Source: Coemansia sp. RSA 1804 (lineage: Eukaryota > Kickxellomycota > Kickxellomycetes > Kickxellales > Kickxellaceae). From it: a stretch of 64,000 nt of DNA. Of this stretch, positions 9,139-21,100 are shown piece after piece; within the stretch, counting starts at the first letter, position 1, and each line of letters starts with the position of its first letter. Under the pieces are notes generated by a model, which saw only the letters and a program-made list of their open reading frames with translations, was not told the DNA's origin and made no database searches. The DNA lies in NCBI GenBank assembly GCA_027578815.1, contig JANBTH010000003.1, positions 52,775-116,774 of the forward strand, in the 5' to 3' direction. Both the position numbers and the translations under genes were made by a program.

Positions 9139-10099
9139 TGTTTTTTCTTATTTATACACTTGGTTGTACCGACCAGTGCTAGTAAATACTATTTTTGTAT
9201 ATGTGCAAAGGGAATGATAGGCAAGGTGCTTTCATTGATCAAGTAAAATAAATATAAAACAAAAGCATTATTGACAAAGACAAGCAATGCCAGTAAAAGT
9301 AGAAAAGTACAGTTTAGCAAATAGATCTCTTTCTTTCTTTCTTTCCCCACACAAACACACAGTGGATATAATGTAAAACAATATCCACAAAATATTCCCT
9401 TTTTGTTCAGGATGGGGAAGGGAATACAACTAATACTTTGAAAATTGTTGTCATGCTGTTATTATTTTAGGATAGCAATGGCTAGATATATAAAAAGGGT
9501 TATCTTCACTTGATTGAATATCCTAGTTTTATATTTTTGCAAGAATCCAGACATTAACGAAAAGGAGATTCCAAGCATTCCTCCACGCACTTTTTCTTCT
9601 TCAATGACTGAGCTGACATGATGTGGTGACTTGTGCGTGTGTGGAGGTGTGTGAGGAAAAAGGCGGAGATGAAGTGTTTAAAAAAGCAATACAATGCTTT
9701 ATTTCCATTAAATATTGGTCTCAATTTAATCTGATCACCGCGCATTCAATGGTTTGCTGTAACCCTCTCTAACTTTCAAGAAACGAAAAAAACCAAAGCA
9801 GAGCTTATCTGCGGTGTTCTTTTATTCTTTTCTTTCCATCATCATTATCGTCATCAAAATATTTCTTAACTATTTTATTAGCATATACTAGCGTATTATC
9901 TATTAGATTGTGCCAGTGTTGGCGGGGAGGCGTTTTCTCTTTCTTTTCAGGTTGATTCTTTCCTACTTTCTTGTTGCTTTTCTAGCGCAAGAAAGAGGAA
10001 AAGAGAAAGAAGGTGAAAAAAGCAAGCGTTGGAGAGCAAAAAAAAATAGAAAGTCAGTCATCTCGCGCACATTAGCAATCACTTGTAGGGTGCAAGGGA
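9139..10099. promoter_or_regulatory. Divergent intergenic region upstream of tetraspan and ABCB genes
   Basis: 960 bp separating divergently transcribed genes, so it should contain both promoters. It includes a (ttct/tttc) pyrimidine repeat near 9329-9345 and purine-rich runs before the ABC gene. Small open frames here begin at TTG and are not supported. Confidence 0.5.
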
Positions 10100-12358
10100 A
10101 TGTTAGCATCACTGCCGTCAACAAGACACATACTTCCGCTTCAGTCGCTATCCAAACGCCAGGGATTCAGCTCGGTATTATTTATTCGTTCACCACCACA
10201 CAGCCGTATCAGAAGCAGCGTCAGCAGCAGCAGGAGTAGCTATATAGTACGGCCCTGTGTGTGTTTATACCGATCGTTCGCGTCAAGTGGTCAACCGACA
10301 TCGCAACGGCCAACGTCAGTAAGAATGGATAGGGAGACTTCGCCGCTGCTCCAGCCAAGGCTCCCGATGCGGCAGCTGACGAGGACGGTTGCGCGCGGCA
10401 GCGACGGAAGGTACTACTCGACAGTGCCGCGGGACGAGCGGCCACCAACACCAGAGCCGGAGCAAGAACCAGAGAAGGGAAAAGAGAAAGAGGCGGAAAA
10501 AGATCAAGCACCAGCAGAACTAGGCAAAGACCCAGAGGAGGCGCGGGAACAAAGGACAGGCAAGACGTGGATGCGGCTGCTGCGACTGGCGCGGCCCGAG
10601 TACAAGATGCTGGGCGGCGCGGTGGGGCTTCTGTTCGTGTCATCGAGTATCACGATGGCGGTTCCGTTTGCGATGGGCAAGATAATCGATATGGTGACGA
10701 ACACGGAGGCGGCGATTCCGCTGGGGCTGACGCTGAAGCAGGCATTCGTGGGACTCGGCGGAGTGTTTGTTCTTGGCGCGGCAGCCAATGCGGGCCGCGT
10801 GGTGTTGATCCGCACGGCGGGCGAGCGCATGGTTGCGCGGCTCAGACGACTCGTGTTCGACCGGATCATGCGCCAGGACATGGCGTTCTTCGACCGGAAC
10901 CGCTCCGGCGATCTGGTGAGCCGACTCACTGGCGACACTTCGGTCGTCAGCAAGAGCATCACGAACAACGTTTCGGACGGACTGCGGGCGGCGATATCGG
11001 CAGTTGCGGGGGTGGGGATGATGGTGTATGTGAGTCCCAAACTGACGGCCGTGATGCTTGGTGTGGTGCCGCCCATTGCGCTGTGGGCCGTGGTGTACGG
11101 GAAGTTCATTAAGAAGCTGTCGCGGAAGACGCAGGAGGCCGTGGGCGATCTGACCAAGGTTTCCGAGGAGCGCATTGCCAATGTGCGCACGGTGCAGGCG
11201 TTCTCGCGCGAAGCACAGGAGGTTGCGCGGTTCGATGTGGAGGTGCAGAAGATCTTTGCGCTGGCCAAGCGTGAGGCCGTGGCCAGCGGCCTGTTCTTTG
11301 GCGGCAACGGATTGGCGGGCAACATGGCGATTCTGGCGTTCCTCGGGTTTGGCGGACGCATGGTGATGGGCGGCGAGATCTCGATCGGCGACATGACGTC
11401 GGTGATGCTGTACTCGGCGTATGTGGGAGCTGCGCTGTCGGGGCTGTCGTCGTTCTACTCGGAAGCAATGAAGGGCGTGGGCGCCGCCGCGCGTCTCTTC
11501 TACGTGCTGGACCGTGCGCCGGCGGTGGATCCAAACCCTGCAGGCCACGTGCTGCGTGGCTTTGCAGGCGAGATCCGGTTCGAGGATGTCGGCTTCAGCT
11601 ACCCGACGCGTCCCAACGCACCGGTGTTCCGCGGCCTCAGCATGGCCATAGCGCCCGGGTCGCGCGTGGCCATTGCGGGTCCGTCGGGCAAGGGAAAGAG
11701 CACGGTGACGTCGCTGCTGCTGCGATTCTACGACCCGCAGGCCGGACGCATCCTGGTGGACGGCCACGACCTGCGCAGCCTCAATCTGGCGCACTGGCGC
11801 TCGCACATCGCAACGGTGCCGCAGGAGCCTGTTCTGTTTGCCGGGTCCATCCGCGACAACCTTCTGTACGCGAATCCGCTGGCCACCGATGCCGAGCTCA
11901 TCGAGGCGCTGGAGCTGGCCGATGCCTGGCATTTCGTCGAGCGCTTCCCGCGCCAGCTGGCCACGTACGTGGGCGAGCGCGGCGTGTCGCTGTCGGGCGG
12001 CCAGAAGCAGCGCGTGGCCATTGCGCGTGCGCTGCTGGCGCGGCCCGATATCCTCATTCTTGACGAGGCCACCAGCGCCCTCGACGGGACGCGCGAGGCC
12101 AGTGTGCTGCGCTCGCTGGATACTGCCGCATCCTCGCTCCTCTACGGCGACGGCAGGAGGCTGACTGTCATCACGGTGGCCCACCGCGCGAGCACGCTGA
12201 TGCGCAGCGACCTGATCTTTGTGCTTGGCGAGTCTGGCGCCGTCGTTGAGCGCGGATCGTACAACGAGCTGCTGCGGCTTGAGAATGGCCATTTCCGCGC
12301 CTTGATGGCCGCCCAGGCGCTTGAGCCCTCTGTTTTGGAACGAGAGCAACTGGACTAG
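10100..12358 (+). CDS. Mitochondrial ABC half-transporter (ABCB10/Mdl1 type)
   Basis: Encodes 752 aa, single exon. The first 60-70 residues are rich in Arg, Ser and Leu without acidic residues, as in a mitochondrial presequence, followed by an acidic/charged linker. The ABCB-type TMD runs from about residue 155 to 450. The NBD has Walker A GPSGKGKST, the signature LSGGQKQR, Walker B ILILDEATSALD and H-loop AHRAST. As a half-transporter it would dimerise in the inner membrane and export peptides or related solutes from the matrix. Oddities are Lys inside the P-loop (usually GSGKST) and Ala where AHRLST is usual. A second in-frame ATG (MDRETSPLLQ, about residue 76) would remove the presequence. 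Convergent with the carboxypeptidase, 66 bp apart. Confidence 0.9.
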   Translation: MLASLPSTRHILPLQSLSKRQGFSSVLFIRSPPHSRIRSSVSSSRSSYIVRPCVCLYRSFASSGQPTSQRPTSVRMDRETSPLLQPRLPMRQLTRTVARGSDGRYYSTVPRDERPPTPEPEQEPEKGKEKEAEKDQAPAELGKDPEEAREQRTGKTWMRLLRLARPEYKMLGGAVGLLFVSSSITMAVPFAMGKIIDMVTNTEAAIPLGLTLKQAFVGLGGVFVLGAAANAGRVVLIRTAGERMVARLRRLVFDRIMRQDMAFFDRNRSGDLVSRLTGDTSVVSKSITNNVSDGLRAAISAVAGVGMMVYVSPKLTAVMLGVVPPIALWAVVYGKFIKKLSRKTQEAVGDLTKVSEERIANVRTVQAFSREAQEVARFDVEVQKIFALAKREAVASGLFFGGNGLAGNMAILAFLGFGGRMVMGGEISIGDMTSVMLYSAYVGAALSGLSSFYSEAMKGVGAAARLFYVLDRAPAVDPNPAGHVLRGFAGEIRFEDVGFSYPTRPNAPVFRGLSMAIAPGSRVAIAGPSGKGKSTVTSLLLRFYDPQAGRILVDGHDLRSLNLAHWRSHIATVPQEPVLFAGSIRDNLLYANPLATDAELIEALELADAWHFVERFPRQLATYVGERGVSLSGGQKQRVAIARALLARPDILILDEATSALDGTREASVLRSLDTAASSLLYGDGRRLTVITVAHRASTLMRSDLIFVLGESGAVVERGSYNELLRLENGHFRALMAAQALEPSVLEREQLD

Positions 12359-12424
12359 CTAATGAGGGTGCTTTTCTGTTTTTCTTTCTTTGTTCTTATT
12401 TTCTTTATTTCCTGCTTCTGCTTC

Positions 12425-14170
12425 CTAATACAGCTGTCTGTGCCACAGAAACTGCGCCAGCATGTACAGCGACGCCTGTGGCTGGTAGTACGGCACCTCA
12501 TGTCCCGCCTGGTACACGCGCAGGAACGTCAGGTTCTCGGCAGCCCAGAACTCGCCGGCATCGACGAACTTGCCGGACTTTGTCGGCCACTTCCACGGCA
12601 CCGGCGATGCGTCCTCGGCCGCCACCGCTCTGTCGAAGGCCTGAGCGCCGTGCCACTTGAGCGCACGGGCCACAAGCATCGTGCCGTACCAGTTGCAGAT
12701 GAAGTCGGCGTCGCCGGTGTACAGCAGGATTGGCACCTTGCGGCTGAGAATATACTCCATGGCGGCCGTCGCCGAGCGCGACACCTCGTCCGACGTGGCC
12801 GAGAACCGGTCGAACACAGCGTCCGAGCACTCGGTGTACAGAACGGCGCTGGCGTTGACGCCCACTGCCGCCATGAACTCGCTCGACTGCAGGTACCGCA
12901 CGTAGTCGTCTGGCGGCATCCGCGCCCCGGAGCGCACGTCGTATGTGTTTGCCAGCGTGGTCCAGTTCAGTGCTCCGTTGCAGTAGCTGTCGGCGTACGC
13001 ACACGCCGACGACGTGCGCCACGACTCGGGCTCCAGCGTCAGGCACGCTGTAGTGCTGTTGTCGCGCAGTGAATCGACGCTGTTCTTTGGGTCGCTCCCG
13101 CCATAGCACTTCTCCAGCGCCCGCTTGCACTCCGGGTTGACCACGGAATCCAGCTGCTTGCACTGCCATTGCTCGAAAAGCGGCGGCGAGTACGTCGAGT
13201 CGCAGCCCATCTGCTTGTACGTCGGGGACTGAAGCAAGTAATCGAACAGCCCGTTGCCAATCCCGATCCCACTTATCGGCAACGCGACGAATCCGCGGTT
13301 CTGCAGGTCGGCGGAGTCGTTGACAATGTCGTTCATGTGGAGCGTGTACTCGGTGAACACCGGGATGTACCTTCCGCCGTACGACTCGCCGAACAGAAAC
13401 ACCTCGTCCACCGGGCGCTCCCCAAGCGATGCGCGGTCGGCGTTGAGCATCGCGTGGATTGCCTGCATTGCGCGCCACGCGGTGTCGGCTGCGGCTTCGG
13501 TGGAGCTCGGAGTTGCGCCGTACGAGAACCCGGTGCCCACCGGCTGGTCGATGAACACGAGATCGGCCACCGCGTTCCACGCCCACGGGTTGCGCTCCAC
13601 CCCATGCGGCAGCGCCTTGCGCTTATCGTCGTCCATTGTCTGGCTGTACGGCACCGACGGCAAGTACTGGCACGGTCCGTTTTCCTGCCAGTTGGCAATC
13701 TGCGAGCTGCATCCGGGGCCTCCCGAGAACCAGAACACCACCGGCACCTTTGTCTCCGTTGCGTTGAAGTCCGCCGCCAGTCGTGTGCGCGACCCAAAGT
13801 GCCAGAAAAACACGTGCTTGCTATTGTCTTTGTCCTTCTCCCGGTCCAGATCAAGATCCACGTACCCCGACCGCTGCCGCACCTCGGGATCGCACAGTAC
13901 CGGCGTGCTGATCCGCATTGGCGGAGGATTCCTCACCGTGCTGTTCGTCTGTATTGCTGCGGTGCATTCTGCTGCGCGCTGCGCCATTGTGCTACGGTTG
14001 TTTCCTGCCACCACTCTTGCTGTTCTGTGCGCCGGTGGTAGTTTCTCGTGCTCTTTAAGCACCCGTAGCCGTCCATGAACCACCACCGCCTGCAGTACCA
14101 AGCAACCGAGAATCCATAGCCACGCCGCGTGTCTGATCATACTGTGTGCCGATGATGATGATAGTAACAT
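12425..14170 (-). CDS. Serine carboxypeptidase (peptidase S10)
   Basis: Encodes 581 aa with an N-terminal hydrophobic segment (about 14-33) that serves as signal peptide or anchor. The S10 catalytic triad is visible: Ser in FLFGESYGG (about 262), Asp in LLYTGDADF (about 487) and His in QAGHEVPYYQP (about 557). The oxyanion segment FWFSGGPGCSS and the substrate-binding FIDQPVGTGFSY are also present, plus several N-glycosylation sites and paired cysteines. It removes C-terminal residues from peptides in the vacuole or outside the cell. No C-terminal membrane span, so it resembles carboxypeptidase Y more than Kex1. The start is the first ATG; a second Met at residue 11 could also serve. GC-rich, intronless. 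Confidence 0.9.
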   Translation of the reverse strand: MLLSSSSAHSMIRHAAWLWILGCLVLQAVVVHGRLRVLKEHEKLPPAHRTARVVAGNNRSTMAQRAAECTAAIQTNSTVRNPPPMRISTPVLCDPEVRQRSGYVDLDLDREKDKDNSKHVFFWHFGSRTRLAADFNATETKVPVVFWFSGGPGCSSQIANWQENGPCQYLPSVPYSQTMDDDKRKALPHGVERNPWAWNAVADLVFIDQPVGTGFSYGATPSSTEAAADTAWRAMQAIHAMLNADRASLGERPVDEVFLFGESYGGRYIPVFTEYTLHMNDIVNDSADLQNRGFVALPISGIGIGNGLFDYLLQSPTYKQMGCDSTYSPPLFEQWQCKQLDSVVNPECKRALEKCYGGSDPKNSVDSLRDNSTTACLTLEPESWRTSSACAYADSYCNGALNWTTLANTYDVRSGARMPPDDYVRYLQSSEFMAAVGVNASAVLYTECSDAVFDRFSATSDEVSRSATAAMEYILSRKVPILLYTGDADFICNWYGTMLVARALKWHGAQAFDRAVAAEDASPVPWKWPTKSGKFVDAGEFWAAENLTFLRVYQAGHEVPYYQPQASLYMLAQFLWHRQLY

Positions 14171-15352
14171 CTCCTCTCTTTCACTACTTCAAGTCTATGT
14201 GTAATGTCTAGGTATGAAACTAATGTCTAATGAAAATTTCTATGGTGTAGGCTCAATATAATAAATAGAAAAAATAGGAGTACTTGATAAATATATAAAT
14301 GGCTCTTGAAGAAAAAGCTGATAGAAAAAAAGCATAACGATGTTTGATGCAGGGAATAACACCTTCTCATTTACTCTCTTCCAATGTATGCATATGTAGG
14401 CGTATGCGTTCTGTATTAGTATACGCGTTATGCTATTCAACACCTGTCAAACAATAAAGTACGTAATGCCAAGAAGAAAGCTGCTACTCTTTTCCTTCCA
14501 TATTCCTGGGATTTTCTTTTTACTTATTTATTTGCTTGAACAAGACAATGAAAGCAGCTGTGAGATAAGCAGATAGAAAGTGGGGGGAGGAGGAGGATGT
14601 GGAGGTTAGAAACAATAAAAACTCATGCGTGGGGGTGTAATAGAGGTGAGAGTAAAGAAAGTGCTTAGACACCGAAAAATAAAAAACTAACTCTACATTG
14701 AACATAGAAAAGTCAAAGCAGGTGAAGAAATGAAACCTCAACAAACACACTCAATTTCTTTTTATATATTTCTCTTCTCACATACAATATTTTTTCGCTA
14801 ATTGGAAAAGGTTTTAAACGAAAATGTCAATAATGAGTGAATGAATGGGATATTGGTTCTTTTTTCTTTCTATATGTGCTATTCTTTACATGAAATGGAA
14901 ACATCGCCTATTGTCTCTAGTATGCGTGGCGCTACTAAAATGGGTGCATATTGTTTCTCTGGTTGCCGACAGCCGTTGCCTCACTTTCTCTCATTTATCA
15001 AGAGAGGAAGAAGCAGCCATTCCAGCCTCCATTAATCCGTAGTGTTGCTGTAATTTCTCACACGCACGGGAAGAGAAACACTTTCTCTCTAGGCCAGTAT
15101 CATTTTGGTAACAAATAAAAAAACAAAACTCCAATGTCTTCTGCCTTCCTGGTACGTAAATTTCCATGTAAAAAGGATATTAACGCCTAGCATAGATAAA
15201 GGATAATGCATTTTGTTGTGGATAATGCTAAACAATAACAAACAGATTAAAAATAGAATGTCAAAGATCCCTCTCACACACTCACGCCTCTGACGTTTAC
15301 TGTTCAGCATCCACATCTAATTTAATATGTGGCGAAGGGGGTCCTCTTATTT
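14171..15352. other. AT-rich gene-free interval
   Basis: Upstream flank of the carboxypeptidase and 3' flank of the UPF3-like gene. Open frames are short and of skewed composition. No repeat or RNA gene recognised. Confidence 0.45.
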
Positions 15353-15382
15353 CTACTGCTTGCGTCTGCGTGGTCGCTTTGG

Positions 15383-15421
<39 letters not shown>

Positions 15422-17359
15422 ACTCGAAGGAGCTGCTGTGCTTTTCGATGCACCCTTCTTCCCTCCAGCCTTGCTGTTGACGGCAGACGCTTTAGTCGAC
15501 GACAGCGGCCGTGCTGGTGAAGCAGTAGCAGTCTTTGCCGCCTGCGTGGGTGGCGGCCGTCTAGCTGTACCTGTTGTCTTGATTCTGCGCAAGTACTCAA
15601 TAAGAGGCGTCACGGGCTTGTTCTCCTTTCTTGATCCGGAACCTGATCCCTGCGTGCCGCTCGATCCGCTGTCCTTGCCCAGTGACGCAGCGGCTGCTGC
15701 ATACGAAATTCGTGCAGTCTGCGGCTCTGCTACTAGTGGTGCTAATGATGACGAGGCGGATTCTCCAGAGGGCGCATTGTCGCTCTCGGCCTTGCCTTTA
15801 CTGGCCTCCGACTTTAGAAACGCAATAAAGTGCGGATCAGCATCCAGAGTGCCATTGAGCGGATCGCTGGCGGCTGAGACGGGTGTTGGAAGGGTCCAGA
15901 ACACATGCTGGAACGGAGCAAGCTCCACCATAGCTCTGTTGATCACTCCTTTCTTGCCAAACGCATGACCGTGGAAGTGTCGGTAGAAATGATCTGCTTC
16001 TGCAGCATCTGCAAAAAGAATGTACGCTCTGGACGGATCATCCGGCTTTGCCTTTGATCTGTGCCGCTTTCCTTGCGAATACTGGCGCCAGTATGGCTGG
16101 GAATCCAACTTGGCCAGGTTATTGCTTTCGTACACGTCTACCATGACCATCTTTGTCTCGGCCAGCGCCTGTAGTATACTTGGTGGCTCCTCATTGCTTT
16201 CCTTCTCAGCAATTTGCGACTCCCCAGCAGAACCTGCCTCTATTGCGTTGCGGTCGATTTCATCATCGCTTTCATTATTGTTTTCTTCAGTCACGGCGCA
16301 GAGTACCTCGCGCTCCCTTTGTGTTACGGAGCCCACATGCTCAGGATCAAACCAAGGAAGTGCCGGCTCCACCGATTTCCAGAAGATATGCTCCGGCAGG
16401 TCCGCTGGCAACCACCTGATACACACTTTTGTTGATGGCTTTTCTTTGCCCTCGTCAAGTAGCTCCTCAGCCGCTTCCTCCGCCTTTAATTGTGTTTTTG
16501 TGGACACAGCATTGTCGGTTTCTATTTGAGAACCACTGCCGCTGACACGCCTGGACCCAGGTTTGCGTCCCTTCTTGGCTGTCTGAGCAAGAGTAGAACT
16601 ACTGGTTGCCGTGCGGTTGGCTTTGACGTCTTCTGATTTCGGGTTCTTTCGCCCTCTTTGATCCTCAATATCGCGCTGAAGCGTTTTGGACATCCTGCCT
16701 GGTGCTGCTGGTTTTGAAGATCCTGGTGCTGCTGTTGTTGATTCAGCCGATTGCTTACCTGTGTACTTAGACGTTCTTTTTGGGGTTGCATCACTGTCTG
16801 ACCAAATCTTCTTGTTTCTAGATACAGTAGCAGCTCGCTGTTCATGCTGCATCATATTGGTGCTGGTATCTGGGTTTCCTCGTGTCCTAGGCGTTGTTTG
16901 TGTTGTTAGCTTTGAATCAGATCTCTGTGGCGCTGGTGCTCCAGTAACAGACCCTGTAGCAACATCTTTTCCCCTACTTGCCATTGCCTTCTTTCCACCT
17001 CTTTCAGATCTAATGCCGCCACTTCCTGGGGCACGTTTCTCTCTTCCTGTATTGCCCTTGTTGTTGCCATCGCCGTTACCGCTGGAAGCAGTAGCTTGTC
17101 TGCCCGGTCCGGCATCTTGCAATGGTGCCTTTGGATCGCGTCGGCGGCGGCGAAGTTTCTTTGGCGTGCCAGAATCGCCTGTCCCATCGTTACCATGTAA
17201 AGATTTTTCTTCTATCATTATCACCTGGGCTACCTGTGGTGACGCGGTATTTGATGCCGCTGGCGCATTTCTACGAACTCTGTCGCTACTATTGTTAGAA
17301 ACAGGCGCATTTGTTTCTGTTGGCCGCTCTGCTGTATTGGGTTGACGTTTAGTGCTCAT
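15353..17359 (-). CDS. UPF3-like nonsense-mediated decay factor
   Basis: Encodes 668 aa. Residues 1-300 are low-complexity, basic and Ser/Thr-rich. A Smg4/UPF3 domain spans about 305-485: it opens with TKVCIRWLPADLPEHIFW (family form KVVIR-LPP-LTE--F), is interrupted by an acidic insertion of about 45 residues, and continues with RAYILFADAAEADHFYRHF and VELAPFQHV (family form YSRAYI-F, VEFAPFQ). UPF3 bridges the exon junction complex or ribosome to UPF2 in mRNA surveillance. The C-terminus has a run of 12 Ala encoded by a GCA repeat, then PKRPRRRKQ, a likely nuclear localisation signal. Start chosen at the ATG giving MSTKRQPN; the frame is open a little further upstream but without a better start. 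Confidence 0.82.
15383..15421. repeat. CTG/CAG trinucleotide repeat
   Basis: About 12 perfect units, encoding poly-alanine near the C-terminus of the UPF3-like protein on the minus strand. Length is likely to vary between strains. Confidence 0.95.
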
Positions 17360-18189
17360 TATGTAAAATATATAAAAGTGATAATGTTTTATACAAGAAA
17401 TAACGGTTGGAAAATAAAAAACCAAAACAATTGAGTATGATGTTTAAAAAAGGTTTTATGTCCAATGAGTACATCAAAATATTTCTTGGCGTTTTTATAC
17501 CGCAATTTGGGGCTAGTATGGGAAGGTCATCAAGAAGATACAAGTACAATCATCATTAATTGCAAAACAACAACAACAACAAAGCAGACATGTTTATAAT
17601 TATTACGCACAATATCAAGTAATGCTAGCATTTTAAATGTGTGATTCAACATACACAGCGCCTTTATATCTACAACAATAACTAGATAGTTTTACACAAT
17701 ATAGAGGTGTCTGTGCAGAACAACAAAGGTTTTGGCAAAACTGTTCTTCCATATGAACATGGCCCACATTATATTATTATCTAGATAATATGTGCTCACG
17801 TCCATTTTATTTAACAATGTTTATAATTTAATGAAGCTTTGCAGAAAACTGTCAAGTATCTAATTAGAAAATTATTATCTTTAGAAACAGCAGTCATCTA
17901 ATTAAACAAGCTTTAAACCCGAGTAAAGTGGAGGTATCTATTTGTACATCAACATTCAAGTTCAGAATTTCATTCTAAAAAGAGATACACGTGACACTAT
18001 AGCTGTAAAATTTTATTTTCCATATCCAAAAATGGCTGTCTTCTCAAATATGGAAAGTTTTGGGCGCCTATAAAATCTATCTTTGCTGTGAAATAAAATA
18101 AAATAAAAGTTTATCTCCACAGTTTTACATTTTTGACATTTTTAAACGTTTAAGTTTTAAGGTATTAAACTGCTTTCTTTGTTCATATT
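17360..18189. promoter_or_regulatory. Divergent intergenic region, UPF3-like and ABCC genes
   Basis: 830 bp of AT-rich DNA between divergent genes. It contains a caacaacaacaac run near 17567 and several AT-palindromic stretches. I see no coding frame. Confidence 0.45.
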
Positions 18190-21100
18190 ATGCGTCAAAT
18201 TTTAGGGCTATCAAAAGCTCTTGTTCTTACTTCATCAACTTGTGTAGCTGCAACTAGCTTTTACCTGATTTCATCTCATGTGTCATTGTTTCTAGATGCA
18301 AGCAATCGTTCCCATCTGTGCAGTGCTTCTTCAGCCTGGTCTTGGTCAATTAGCAATGACTGTTTTCGTGTAGGCTTCCTCTGGCCAACGCTTCTTCTGC
18401 TTGTCTCTGGAATAACAGCGACTACGCTAGCACTGTGTCTTGCATTTTATAATGTTCCAGATGACGACTCGGTGTATGCAACAGACGGAAGTGCGTCTTT
18501 GTTCCGTCTGGGCATTGGCAACAGAAAGCTGCCTATTCGTTGCCCACCAGGCGCAACCATTGTGCTTGACAACAGATTGCGTATGGGCATTGCTGGAGTA
18601 ATCGTGCTTTCTGCTCAAGTCGTCCTGCTGTACTTTTGGCAGCAGCACTCTGATTTCCAAAACCTCATGTACTCGTTTACATCTTTGCAAAGTGTAGCGT
18701 TTACTACAGCCCTGGCTTTATACAGCATTCTTGTTTTTTTGAAAAGCGAGCGCACTTTATACATGGGCATTTTTCCTTGGCTTATTGCAATACCAGTGCT
18801 TTCGCAATTTGCATGCAATATTGGCGAAGTCTACTTTTCCTTTTTCACAACAGAGAATAGTTCTGTGCCCATCTTTGGCCGCAGCGCATCACTGCAGTCA
18901 AACTTTTTGGTTGCCAACACAGTGCTAAATCTGGCCATGGTTATAGTGCTGGCAATGGTTCAACGGCACACTATCTTTCTTCGTCCATTTTCTTCTTCTG
19001 CTTCAAGCACTGAATTAAAGAACAGGTACTATGACGCCTCAGTTGATGAGTCCACACCATTCGCATACAAGAATGACTCCAATGAGGGCTATCTTATTGA
19101 CTCTCCCGAGACAGGCTCATCCATACTCGACAGAATAATGGTAATGTGGCCATCAGAGATTTTTAGCAGAGGCGCAGCTGGTAGGCTAGAGAGCAGTGAC
19201 ATTTATCGACTCACTGGCGATTACAATATTTATTCTAATTGGAAACGCTACCTTCACTACCGCAAGAATAACAAGAGCATGCTTGTGGCTATGATACTAA
19301 CGTTTATCTCCGAGGCTGCACTAAAGTGCTTTTGTGTCTTGTCTATGAGTATACTTGAATATGCATCGCCATTTTTCCTTCAGCATATTCTGCGATATAT
19401 TGAGAACTCCAGTGATACTGAAAACTCCATTACAAAGCGAGGTGCTTATCTCTACGCATTTGGCCTATTTTTCTTTTTAAATTCTGAAGCAATTATTAGC
19501 AGACTTGATGGTAGAATATCTACCACTATATCAATGAATATCTATAAAATTCTTTGTGGCGAACTGTCTGTTAAGACACTGCAACGTCGTGGCAAGGGAT
19601 CCTGGGACAAGCCAAAGGATTCAAAGGATGATTCCAAGAAAGACACAAAATCGTCGTTTGACGAAGGAGCCATTGTAAACCTTATGAATTCTGATTCAAG
19701 GAATGTGTCATATTTCCACTATTTTTTGGAGGATATAGTTGATGTACCGCTTTCACTTTCAATTGGTCTTTTCTATATCTATAAGCTACTTGGCGTATCT
19801 GCATTGATTGGGTTGTCAGCAGCAGTTCTATATATTCCATTATCCAAGATGATTGTTAATCGTATGATCAAGAACCGCAGGATTCAGAGAAAAATGAGCG
19901 ACAAGAGAATGACTATGCTTGGAGAGGCTATTCAAGGCATTAAGGCTGTTAAACTGTTTGGCTGGGAGTCCCGCTTTATGAAAAACATTGCTGAACAACA
20001 CAGCATTCAACTGAGCTACACTTGGAAAATATTTTCATGGAGGGTTGTAGCAGCAATAGCATCTGAACTTTCACCAGTAACTGTGTTTGTCTTTATACTG
20101 TATCTGTACACCATTGTGTTTGGCAATAAGCTAACGGCAGAAATTGCATTTACATCTCTATCAGTATATCATACAGTCTACTATACTATTATGCGTGTAA
20201 ATAACACTTACTCTACCCTTAGTGATATGTTTGTCTCTGCTGATCGTATTGATGCTTATCTGAGCAGTTCGCACATTCAAGAGCTTGAAAAGCGTGTTGC
20301 AGCAAACACTGAAAACATGCTTGGTTTCAAGGATGCGGACTTGGAATGGATGTCGCCAGAGAACAAGGGTGAATCCCAGAATCAAAATAAAGCAAATAGC
20401 AATGATGGGACTACAGATACAGATAATGGTACAGTGTCGGAACAGACACCACTTTTATCGAAAGAAGCGTCATTATCATCACAATCTGTACTGACTGCTA
20501 ATGGATCAGTTGCTTTGATGGACAAACTAAATGAAATGCCACCATTTTCTCTTAAAAACATTGACATACAGTTTCCAATCGGTGGATTTTCAATCATTGC
20601 TGGACCTACTGGAAGTGGCAAGTCGTCACTTCTCTCGGCACTTATTGGTGAGATAACACTTGTTCATGGCAACATAATGGTGCCAACAGTTGACTCAAGA
20701 GTAGCAACAGCAGCAGCAGCAGATGGAAACATGTACAAGGATGTTATGGACATTGCCAATGTGGGGCTTGTGCTTCATGACATTGCATATGTTGGACAAG
20801 ATACATGGCTGCGCAATGCCACTTTCCGTGAAAACATTCTCTTTGGAGAAGAATATGACAAGGAGAGATATGAAGAGGTCCTGCGTGTCTGTGCGTTGAA
20901 GCCAGATCTGCGCATATTCCCAGCCGGCGATGAAACTGAGATCGGTGAGCGTGGTGTGACGCTTTCTGGCGGACAAAGGCAAAGAGTTGCACTGGCGCGT
21001 GCTGTGTACTCCCATCGTCGTATTCTGCTAATTGACGATTGTCTGTCAGCTGTTGATGCACACACAGGCAAACACATTTTGATGGAATGTTTGCTAAGCA

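Noticed and set aside
10640..12349. Very long antisense open frame (569 codons) opposite the ABCB gene
   Set aside because: Composition is His/Arg/Gln-rich and it shadows a GC-rich gene with clear ABC motifs on the other strand; likewise the antisense frames opposite the carboxypeptidase, SMC3 and CLC genes.
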